From NCBI RefSeq assembly GCF_013359595.1, contig NZ_JABFMP010000021.1:1-64000 (forward strand): DNA of 64,000 bases, read 5' to 3'. The notes beneath the pieces are model-generated. The model ran no database searches. It saw nothing but the letters and a program-made list of their open reading frames with translations, and was not told the origin of the DNA. The translations under genes and the position numbers were made by a program. Positions 8,439-15,532 of this stretch are shown here, piece after piece (within the stretch, counting starts at the first letter, position 1; every line of letters starts with the position of its first letter). This stretch comes from Pseudomonas sp. C1C7. Lineage in GTDB: Bacteria; Pseudomonadota; Gammaproteobacteria; Pseudomonadales; Pseudomonadaceae.

Positions 8439-9409
8439 TGCTCGATCCCGCGCGTAGCTATGACCTGATCGGTGACGTGCACGGTTGCGCTCTGACCCTT
8501 GAGCATCTGCTCGACCGGCTCGGTTATCACAAACAAGGCGGCGTCTGGCGCCATGCCTCGCGCATGGCGGTGTTCGTCGGCGACATCATCGACCGTGGCC
8601 CGCGAATCCGCGAGGCGCTGCACATCGTCCACGACATGGTCGAGGCCGGCCAGGCGCTGTGCATCATGGGCAACCACGAATTCAACGCCCTGGGCTGGGC
8701 CACGCCGGCTCTGCCCGGCAGCGGCAAGCAGTTCGTGCGCGAGCACACCCCGCGCCACGCCCGTTTGCTGCATGAAACCCTGACCCAGTTCGAACAGTAT
8801 CCCGGCGACTGGCATGACTTCCAGCAGTGGTTCTACGAACTGCCGCTGTTCGTCGATGCCGGTCGTTTCCGCGTGGTTCACGCTTGCTGGGACGCTGGCC
8901 TGATCGAGCCGCTGCGGTCGCTGTTCCCAAATGGCTGCGTCGATGAGCACTTCCTCCAGGCCTCGGCCGAGTCGGGCAGTTTCGCCTGCACCGTGTTCGA
9001 CCGCCTGCTGCGCGGCACCGACATGCGCCTGCCCCATGGCATGACCATGACCAGCGGCGATGGCCTGACACGCTCATTCTTCCGCACCAAATTCTGGGAA
9101 GACGATCCGCAAACCTACGGCGACATCGTGTTCCAGCCTGACGCACTGCCGGAACCTGTCGCGCAGACGCCGCTGTCCTCCACTGAAAAGAACAACCTGC
9201 TGCGTTATGGTATCGACGAGCCGTTGCTGTTCGTCGGCCACTACTGGCGCAGCGGCAAACCGGCGCCGATTCGCCCCAACCTGGCCTGCCTGGATTACAG
9301 CGCCGTGCTCTACGGCAAGCTGGTGGCCTATCGCCTGGACCAGGAAACCCGGCTCGATCCGCACAAGTTCGTCTGGGTCAATGTCGAGCGGCCGGAGGTG
9401 TTGCAATGA
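8438..9409 (+). CDS. Calcineurin-like metallophosphoesterase
   Basis: 323 residues with the ordered metal-binding motifs of the family: DLIGDVHG, VFVGDIIDRGPR and MGNHEFNALGW near the N terminus, then VVHACWD and LLFVGHYW further on. These coordinate two metal ions for phosphoester hydrolysis. The layout resembles the PrpE/ApaH-like branch, but the substrate (protein phosphate, dinucleotide or other) cannot be deduced. The start overlaps nadK by one base and the stop overlaps the rhomboid gene by four (ATGA). Confidence 0.85.
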   Translation: MLDPARSYDLIGDVHGCALTLEHLLDRLGYHKQGGVWRHASRMAVFVGDIIDRGPRIREALHIVHDMVEAGQALCIMGNHEFNALGWATPALPGSGKQFVREHTPRHARLLHETLTQFEQYPGDWHDFQQWFYELPLFVDAGRFRVVHACWDAGLIEPLRSLFPNGCVDEHFLQASAESGSFACTVFDRLLRGTDMRLPHGMTMTSGDGLTRSFFRTKFWEDDPQTYGDIVFQPDALPEPVAQTPLSSTEKNNLLRYGIDEPLLFVGHYWRSGKPAPIRPNLACLDYSAVLYGKLVAYRLDQETRLDPHKFVWVNVERPEVLQ

Positions 9410-10281
9410 GCAAGGTTGCGGTATTGCGCCTGCCGTTGGCGGTGGACTTGAGTGGTTTCGTCCAGTTGCTGCAGCGCATGCAGGTGCCGCACCGCGTCAT
9501 CGAGGAGGCGGGCGAACAGGTGCTCTGGGTGCCGGCCAACATCAGCGAAGACGTGCGTGCCTTGTACGAACGCTTCCCGGCTGGCGATCCCGATCAGCAG
9601 TTGGACATCCCGGTGGCGCAAACCACTGCCATGCGTCGTCCCGGCTTCCTCGAGCAGGTGCGTTATGCCAAGGCGACGGCGGCAATCCTGCTGTTGAGCG
9701 TGCTGGTCGGCGCACTGACCATGCTCGGCGAAAACTTCAGCACGATGCGCTGGCTGACCTTCCTCGATTTCCGGGTGGTCGGCCAATACATCCACTTCCG
9801 TCCCCTGGCCGACAGCTTGGCGGCGGGGCAGTGGTGGCGTCTGGTGACGCCGATGCTGATCCACTTCGGCATCCTGCACCTGGCCATGAACGGCATGTGG
9901 TACTGGGAGCTGGGGCGGCGCATCGAATCGCGCCAGGGCACCATCAATCTGGTCGGCCTGACCTTGCTTTTCAGCCTGGTGTCCAACTACTCACAATATC
10001 TTTATACCGGCCCGAGCCTGTTCGGCGGCCTGTCCGGCGTGCTGTACGGTTTGCTGGGACATTGCTGGATATTCCAGCTATTGGCGCCGAACGCCGCTTA
10101 TCGCCTGCCACGCGGCGTGCTGGCGATGATGCTGATATGGCTGGTGGTCTGCATGTCCGGGCTGGTGTCGGCGATCGGCTTCGGTGAAATCGCCAACGCG
10201 GCCCACGTCAGCGGGTTGCTCGTCGGATGCTTGACCGGCTTGTTGGGTGGTTTGTACAACCGCCGTAAACTGGCCGCCTGA
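9406..10281 (+). CDS. Rhomboid intramembrane serine protease (GlpG-like)
   Basis: 291 residues. An N-terminal cytoplasmic domain (about 1-85) precedes six or so transmembrane segments (about 87-280). The catalytic serine is in GGLSGVLYG (Ser210) and the catalytic histidine in ANAAHVSGLL (His267). The supporting HFGILHLAMNGMWYWELG segment has the His/Asn residues of the family. GlpG-type rhomboids cleave membrane proteins within the bilayer. The gene starts inside the last codons of the phosphoesterase, so the two are translationally coupled. Confidence 0.93.
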   Translation: MSKVAVLRLPLAVDLSGFVQLLQRMQVPHRVIEEAGEQVLWVPANISEDVRALYERFPAGDPDQQLDIPVAQTTAMRRPGFLEQVRYAKATAAILLLSVLVGALTMLGENFSTMRWLTFLDFRVVGQYIHFRPLADSLAAGQWWRLVTPMLIHFGILHLAMNGMWYWELGRRIESRQGTINLVGLTLLFSLVSNYSQYLYTGPSLFGGLSGVLYGLLGHCWIFQLLAPNAAYRLPRGVLAMMLIWLVVCMSGLVSAIGFGEIANAAHVSGLLVGCLTGLLGGLYNRRKLAA

Positions 10282-10315
10282 AACAGTTTATGTAAATAGA
10301 GAACGCGGAGACCCA

Positions 10316-10576
10316 ATGTCCTCTTTTAACGAAATGATCAAAAACATCACGCCTGACATCTACCAGAGCCTGAAACTGGCGGTGGAGATCGGCAAATGGT
10401 CCGACGGCGGCAAACTCACCGCCGAGCAGCGCGAGCTGTCGCTGCAGGCGATGATCGCCTGGGAAATCCAGAACCTGCCCGAGGAAGAGCGCACCGGTTA
10501 CATGGGGCCGCAGGAGTGTGCGTCGAAGTCGATCGAAGTGCCGAATATCCTGTTCAAGTCGGATGCCATCCATTGA
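10316..10576 (+). CDS. DUF1315 family protein (YeaC-like)
   Basis: An 86-residue acidic protein without membrane segments. MIKNITPDIYQSLKLAVEIGKW and the following SLQAMIAWE are typical of the YeaC/DUF1315 family, whose biochemical role is unknown. A CGGAG ribosome site precedes the ATG at 10316. The stop TGA overlaps the TTG start of the DUF2797 gene, so the pair is probably coupled. Confidence 0.85.
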   Translation: MSSFNEMIKNITPDIYQSLKLAVEIGKWSDGGKLTAEQRELSLQAMIAWEIQNLPEEERTGYMGPQECASKSIEVPNILFKSDAIH

Positions 10577-11403
10577 TCGAGATTGGCCGCGGTGCAATAA
10601 GCAAAATGTCGGCGCGCCTGGACGGGCCGAACGTGCAGTACGCATTTCGTCTGGGTGACGTCGAGGTGCCGGTCAATCCGTTGATCGGTACCACGGTGCG
10701 CCTGGAATACCTGGGTGCGATCCATTGCATCCATTGCGGACGCAAGACCAGAACCAGTTTCAGCCAGGGCTACTGCTACCCGTGCATGACCAAGCTGGCC
10801 CAGTGCGACGTGTGCATCATGAGCCCGGAACGCTGCCATTTCGACGCCGGCACCTGCCGGGAACCGGAGTGGGGCGAGAAGTTCTGCATGACCGATCACG
10901 TCGTCTACCTGTCGAATTCTTCCGGGGTGAAAGTCGGGATTACCCGCGCCACCCAGTTGCCGACCCGCTGGATCGATCAGGGCGCGCGCCAGGCCTTGCC
11001 GATCATGCGCGTCGCCACGCGCCAGCAGTCCGGTTTCGTCGAGGATCTGTTCCGCAGCCAGGTGGCCGACAAGACCAACTGGCGTGCCTTGCTCAAGGGC
11101 GAGGCGGCCTCGGTGGATCTGGCGGCGATCCGCGACCAGCTGTTCGCCAGCTGCGCCGACGGCCTGCGCGCGTTGCAGGATCGATTCGGCCTGCAGGCGA
11201 TCCAGCCGGTCACCGATATCGAACCCATTGAAATCAGCTACCCGGTCGAGCAGTACCCGGCCAAGATCGTCAGTTTCAACCTGGACAAGCAGCCGATTGC
11301 CGAAGGCACGCTGTTGGGCGTCAAGGGTCAGTACCTGATCTTCGATACCGGCGTGATCAACATTCGAAAATACACGGCCTACCAGCTCGCCGTGCATCAG
11401 TAA
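10573..11403 (+). CDS. DUF2797 family Cys-rich protein
   Basis: About 276 residues. The N-terminal third is Cys-rich: CIHCGRK, then CYPC, CDVC, and further single Cys and His residues, suggesting one or two bound zinc ions. The middle carries HVVYLSNSSGVKVGITRATQ, which resembles a GIY-YIG-like segment (Y-L and K-V-G-I). The start is a TTG at 10573 overlapping the stop of the previous gene; ATG 10606 is the alternative. Function is unknown. It is tightly linked to DUF1315 and followed 12 bases later by pepN. Confidence 0.8.
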   Translation: MIEIGRGAISKMSARLDGPNVQYAFRLGDVEVPVNPLIGTTVRLEYLGAIHCIHCGRKTRTSFSQGYCYPCMTKLAQCDVCIMSPERCHFDAGTCREPEWGEKFCMTDHVVYLSNSSGVKVGITRATQLPTRWIDQGARQALPIMRVATRQQSGFVEDLFRSQVADKTNWRALLKGEAASVDLAAIRDQLFASCADGLRALQDRFGLQAIQPVTDIEPIEISYPVEQYPAKIVSFNLDKQPIAEGTLLGVKGQYLIFDTGVINIRKYTAYQLAVHQ

Positions 11404-11415
11404 AAGGACTCCAGC

Positions 11416-14073
11416 ATGCGTACCGAACAGCCGAAGATGATCTACCTCAAGGACTATCAGGCGCCCGAGTACCTGATCGACGAAACGCACCTGACCTTCG
11501 AGTTGTTCGAGGACCACAGCCTGGTCCACGCGCAACTGGTGATGCGCCGTAACCCCGAGCGTGGCCCGGGCCTGCCGCCGCTGGTGCTGGACGGCCAGCA
11601 GATGGACCTGTTGTCGGTCACTCTGGCCGACCGGGAACTGAGCGCTGCCGATTATCAGCTGACCGAAAATCACCTGACGCTGCACCCGACCAGCACAACT
11701 TTCACGGTCGACACAAGCGTACGCATTCACCCGGAAACCAACACCGCGCTGGAAGGCCTGTACAAGTCCGGCACGATGTTCTGCACCCAGTGCGAGGCCG
11801 AGGGTTTTCGCAAGATCACCTATTACCTCGACCGCCCGGACGTGATGAGCATGTTCACCACCACCGTGGTCGCCGAGCAGCACAGCTATCCGGTGCTGTT
11901 GTCCAACGGCAACCCGATCGCCAGCGGTCCCGGCGAAGACGGCCGGCACTGGGCGACCTGGGAAGATCCGTTCAGGAAACCGGCTTACCTGTTCGCGCTG
12001 GTCGCCGGTGACTTGTGGTGCGTCGAAGACACCTTCACCACCATGACCGATCGTACCGTGGCGCTGCGCATCTACGTCGAGCCGGAAAACATCGACAAGT
12101 GCCAGCACGCCATGAACAGCCTGAAGAAATCCATGCGCTGGGACGAAGAGGTGTACGGTCGCGAGTACGACCTGGACATCTTCATGATCGTTGCCGTGAA
12201 CGACTTCAACATGGGCGCGATGGAGAACAAGGGCCTCAATATCTTCAACTCCAGCGCCGTACTGGCCAAGGCCGAGACGGCCACCGATGCCGCGCACCAG
12301 CGGGTTGAGGCGATCGTCGCCCACGAGTACTTCCACAACTGGTCGGGCAACCGCGTGACCTGCCGCGACTGGTTCCAGCTGTCGCTCAAGGAAGGCTTCA
12401 CCGTCTTCCGCGATTCGCATTTCTCCGCCGACATGAACTCGGCCACGGTCAAGCGCATCCAGGACGTCGCCTACCTGCGCACCCACCAGTTCGCCGAAGA
12501 TGCCGGCCCCATGGCCCACGCCGTGCGTCCGGACAGCTTCATCGAGATCTCCAACTTCTACACCCTGACCGTGTACGAAAAGGGCTCGGAAGTGGTCGGC
12601 ATGATCCACACCCTGCTCGGCGCCGAAGGTTTCCGTAAGGGCAGCGACCTGTACTTCGAGCGCCACGACGGCCAGGCCGTGACCTGCGATGACTTCATCA
12701 AGGCCATGGAAGACGCCAACGGTGTCGACCTGACCCAGTTCAAGCGCTGGTACAGCCAGGCGGGCACGCCGCGCCTTTCGGTCAGCGAGTCCTTTGACGC
12801 TGCGGCGAAAACCTACAGCCTGACCTTCCGCCAGAGCTGCCCGCAGACGCCGGACAAGGTCGAGAAACTGCCGTTCGTGATTCCGGTCGCCCTCGGCCTG
12901 CTGGACAGCAAGGGCGCCGAGATGCCGTTGCGTCTTGCCGGTGAAGCGGCGGCGCAAGGCACTTCGCGGGTCATCTCCGTGACTGAAGCCGAACAGACTT
13001 TCACCTTCGTCGACATCGCCGAACAGCCGCTGCCATCCTTGCTGCGCGGCTTTTCGGCGCCGGTGAAACTGAACTTCCCGTACAACCGCGATCAGCTGAT
13101 GTTCCTGATGCAGCACGACAGCGACGGCTTCAACCGCTGGGATGCCGGCCAGCAACTGTCGGTGCAGGTGTTGCAGGAACTGATTGCCCAGCAGCAGAAG
13201 GGCGAGGCCCTGGTGCTGGATCAGCGTCTGGTCTCGGCCTTGCGTACCGTGCTGTCGGACGAGTCGCTGGATCAGGCGATGGTCGCCGAAATGCTCTCGC
13301 TGCCAAGCGAGGCCTACCTGACCGAAATCAGCGAAGTGGCGGATGTCGAGGCCATTCACATTGCCCGCGAGTTTGCCCGCAAGCAACTGGCCGATGCGTT
13401 GTTCGAAGGTCTGTGGCTGCGTTATCAGGCCAACCGCGACCTGTCCAAGCAAACCCCGTATGTGGCCGAAGCCGAGCATTTCGCCCGTCGCGCGCTGCAG
13501 AACATTGCGCTGTCGTACCTGATGCTCAGCGGCAAGCCTGAAGTGCTGGCGGCCACCCTCGAGCAGTTCGATGCGTGCGACAACATGACCGAGCGCCTGA
13601 CCGCGTTGGCCGTGCTGGTCAACTCGCCGTTCGAAGAGCAGAAAGCCAAGGCGCTGTCCGGTTTCGCCGCGCACTTCAGCGACAACCCGCTGGTCATGGA
13701 TCAGTGGTTCAGCGTTCAGGCCGGCAGCGTATTGCCGGGCGGTCTGGAGCGGGTTCGCCAGTTGATGGAGCATCCGGCGTTCAACATCAAGAACCCGAAC
13801 AAGGTGCGCGCGCTGATCGGCGCATTCGCTGGGCAGAACCTGATCAACTTCCATGCGGCGGATGGTTCGGGCTACCGCTTCCTGGCGGATCTGGTGATCG
13901 AGCTCAACGGCTTCAACCCGCAAATCGCGTCCCGCCAACTGGCACCGCTGACCCGCTGGCGCAAATACGATGCAGCGCGTCAGGCGTTGATGAAAGGCGA
14001 ACTGGAACGCATCCGGGCTTCGGGGCAGTTGTCCAGCGATGTGTTCGAAGTGGTCAGCAAGAGCCTGGCCTGA
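11416..14073 (+). CDS. pepN: Aminopeptidase N (M1 family)
   Basis: 885 residues, close to E. coli PepN (870). The substrate-binding GAMEN motif starts at residue 267 and the zinc site HEYFHNWSG at residue 303, with the third ligand in LKEGFTVFRD. Cytosolic PepN removes N-terminal residues from peptides during protein turnover. The catalytic domain is followed by a beta domain and a large helical C-terminal domain (about 550-885). An AAGGA ribosome site lies just upstream of the ATG. It ends the nadK-pepN run, and a REP hairpin follows. Confidence 0.96.
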   Translation: MRTEQPKMIYLKDYQAPEYLIDETHLTFELFEDHSLVHAQLVMRRNPERGPGLPPLVLDGQQMDLLSVTLADRELSAADYQLTENHLTLHPTSTTFTVDTSVRIHPETNTALEGLYKSGTMFCTQCEAEGFRKITYYLDRPDVMSMFTTTVVAEQHSYPVLLSNGNPIASGPGEDGRHWATWEDPFRKPAYLFALVAGDLWCVEDTFTTMTDRTVALRIYVEPENIDKCQHAMNSLKKSMRWDEEVYGREYDLDIFMIVAVNDFNMGAMENKGLNIFNSSAVLAKAETATDAAHQRVEAIVAHEYFHNWSGNRVTCRDWFQLSLKEGFTVFRDSHFSADMNSATVKRIQDVAYLRTHQFAEDAGPMAHAVRPDSFIEISNFYTLTVYEKGSEVVGMIHTLLGAEGFRKGSDLYFERHDGQAVTCDDFIKAMEDANGVDLTQFKRWYSQAGTPRLSVSESFDAAAKTYSLTFRQSCPQTPDKVEKLPFVIPVALGLLDSKGAEMPLRLAGEAAAQGTSRVISVTEAEQTFTFVDIAEQPLPSLLRGFSAPVKLNFPYNRDQLMFLMQHDSDGFNRWDAGQQLSVQVLQELIAQQQKGEALVLDQRLVSALRTVLSDESLDQAMVAEMLSLPSEAYLTEISEVADVEAIHIAREFARKQLADALFEGLWLRYQANRDLSKQTPYVAEAEHFARRALQNIALSYLMLSGKPEVLAATLEQFDACDNMTERLTALAVLVNSPFEEQKAKALSGFAAHFSDNPLVMDQWFSVQAGSVLPGGLERVRQLMEHPAFNIKNPNKVRALIGAFAGQNLINFHAADGSGYRFLADLVIELNGFNPQIASRQLAPLTRWRKYDAARQALMKGELERIRASGQLSSDVFEVVSKSLA

Positions 14074-14088
14074 TTCCACGGGTTACCC

Positions 14089-14176
14089 TGTAGGAGCTGC
14101 CGAAGGCTGCGATCTTTTGATTTTGATTTTCAGGATCAAAAGATCGCAGCCTCGTTGCACTCGACAGCTCCTACAG
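14089..14176. repeat. REP hairpin, GATCTTTTG family, in the 378-base gap after pepN
   Basis: The left arm begins GTAGGAGCTGCCGAAGGCTG and continues into GCGATCTTTTGAT. The right arm reads back through ATCAAAAGATCGCAGCCTC to AGCTCCTACA. It sits 16 bases after the pepN stop. The rest of the gap (14177-14451) holds the promoter region of the next unit and no ORF I would call. Confidence 0.85.
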
Positions 14177-14427
14177 TGGATTGGGTAATCCATCCCTTCC
14201 TCGGTATCACCCCACCCAATACCCCATCATTCAGAAACACCACATCCCCCGGCGGTTAACAAAACATAACGTGCCGTCGATTGTCAGCTTCTCAAAAACA
14301 CCGATAGGATAACCCAGCTTCCGAAGGGGCTCTGGATTGCGGGTTTCAGGACTATGCTCTGAAACGATGCACTGAAACTGTCGTCCAGGCATGCACCCTT
14401 GCGGCGCCCTGAGAGGTTGAATGACCT

Positions 14428-14448
14428 AACAATAATAATGGGGGAAGG
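14428..14448 (+). promoter_or_regulatory. A-rich Hfq/Crc-type motif and ribosome site
   Basis: AACAATAA at 14428-14435 fits the AANAANAA motif bound by Hfq with Crc in Pseudomonas catabolite repression. It is immediately upstream of the purine-rich ribosome site GGGGGAAGG (14440-14448) and the ATG at 14452. Binding here would block translation. The motif is read directly; the function is inferred. Confidence 0.45.
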
Positions 14449-14451
14449 TCT

Positions 14452-15504
14452 ATGAGTGAGCCTGTCATGGGTGTGGGTACTTGCCGCCCGCCGGCACTGC
14501 GTAAATTCGCGATGCTGGCTACAGCGCTCTCGCTGTTGGGCTGTGCCGCGTGGTCGGCGCCTGTCTTGTCGGCCGACGCGCCGGCATCCGATGTCGTTTA
14601 TTCCGTTGAATCGGCCAAGGCCAGCAAAAGCCTGGTGCTCGATGTCGTTCACGCAGGCAAGCGCCTGGTGGCGGTCGGGGATCGTGGGCACATTCTCTAT
14701 TCCGATGACCAGGGTGCCACATGGACCCAGGCCAAGGTGCCGACCCGGCAGCTTCTGACCTCCGTGTTCTTTGTTGATGACAAGCACGGCTGGGCCGTCG
14801 GCCATGACGCGCAGATCCTCGCCAGCGAGGACGGCGGCGTCACCTGGACCAAGCAATTCGAAGATCTCAAACGCGAATCGCCGCTGCTCGACGTCTGGTT
14901 CCAGGACGCCAGCAGCGGCTTTGCCGTGGGCGCCTACGGTGCGTTGCTGGCCACCACCGATGGCGGGAAAAACTGGGAAGACGTCAGCGACCGCCTCGAC
15001 AACGAAGACCAGTACCACCTCAACGCCATCGCCGCCGTGAAGGATGCCGGGCTGTTCATCGTGGGCGAGCAGGGCAGCATGTTCCGCTCCGCGGACTGGG
15101 GCCAGACCTGGGAAAAACTCGAAGGTCCGTACGAAGGTTCGCTGTTCGGTGTGATCGGCACCGCTCAACCCAACACCCTGTTGGCCTACGGCCTGCGCGG
15201 CAATCTTTACCGCTCCACGGATTTCGGCAGCACCTGGGAGCAGGTCGAGCTCAAGGCTGAACGCGGCGCGCTGGAGTTCGGCCTGTCCGGCGCCACGCTG
15301 CTCGAAGATGGTTCGATCGTGATCGTCGGCAACGGCGGTTCGGTGATCAGCAGCAGCGACAACGGCGAAACCTTCAGCGTCTTCAACCGTCGCGATCGTA
15401 TCTCCATCTCGTCGGTGGTCGGCGCCGGGAACGGCAATCTGATTCTGGGTGGGCAGGGCGGCGTTCGCGCAACGATGCCAAACGGCGCCGAGCTGGGCAA
15501 ATGA
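14452..15504 (+). CDS. Exported YCF48/BNR-type beta-propeller protein
   Basis: 350 residues. An N-terminal export signal (about 20-45, LRKFAMLATALSLLGC) ends with LLGC, which could be a lipobox; cleavage after VLSADA is the alternative. The remainder consists of repeated blades with D-x-G-x-T-W signatures (DDQGATWTQ, EDGGVTWTK, TDGGKNWED, DWGQTWEK, DFGSTWEQ), as in YCF48/HCF136 photosystem assembly factors and BNR proteins. Homologues commonly stand next to an RND/MMPL transporter, as here. A periplasmic or envelope partner role for that transporter is inferred. The next gene starts 28 bases downstream. Confidence 0.8.
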   Translation: MSEPVMGVGTCRPPALRKFAMLATALSLLGCAAWSAPVLSADAPASDVVYSVESAKASKSLVLDVVHAGKRLVAVGDRGHILYSDDQGATWTQAKVPTRQLLTSVFFVDDKHGWAVGHDAQILASEDGGVTWTKQFEDLKRESPLLDVWFQDASSGFAVGAYGALLATTDGGKNWEDVSDRLDNEDQYHLNAIAAVKDAGLFIVGEQGSMFRSADWGQTWEKLEGPYEGSLFGVIGTAQPNTLLAYGLRGNLYRSTDFGSTWEQVELKAERGALEFGLSGATLLEDGSIVIVGNGGSVISSSDNGETFSVFNRRDRISISSVVGAGNGNLILGGQGGVRATMPNGAELGK

Positions 15505-15512
15505 GCCAGGTT

Positions 15513-15525
15513 AATAATAAGAAGG
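15513..15525 (+). promoter_or_regulatory. A-rich Hfq/Crc-type motif before the RND transporter
   Basis: AATAATAA (15513-15520) runs directly into the ribosome site GAAGG (15521-15525), eight bases before the ATG at 15533. The arrangement mirrors the leader of the upstream gene at 14428, so both genes of the unit carry the same A-rich element. Confidence 0.45.
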
Positions 15526-15532
15526 CGGGGCT

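Noticed and set aside
10498..14079. 1193-residue open frame on the minus strand opposite pepN and DUF2797
   Set aside because: It is the antisense shadow of GC-rich codons: low-complexity His/Gln/Arg/Val composition, no domain, while the plus strand carries complete pepN motifs.
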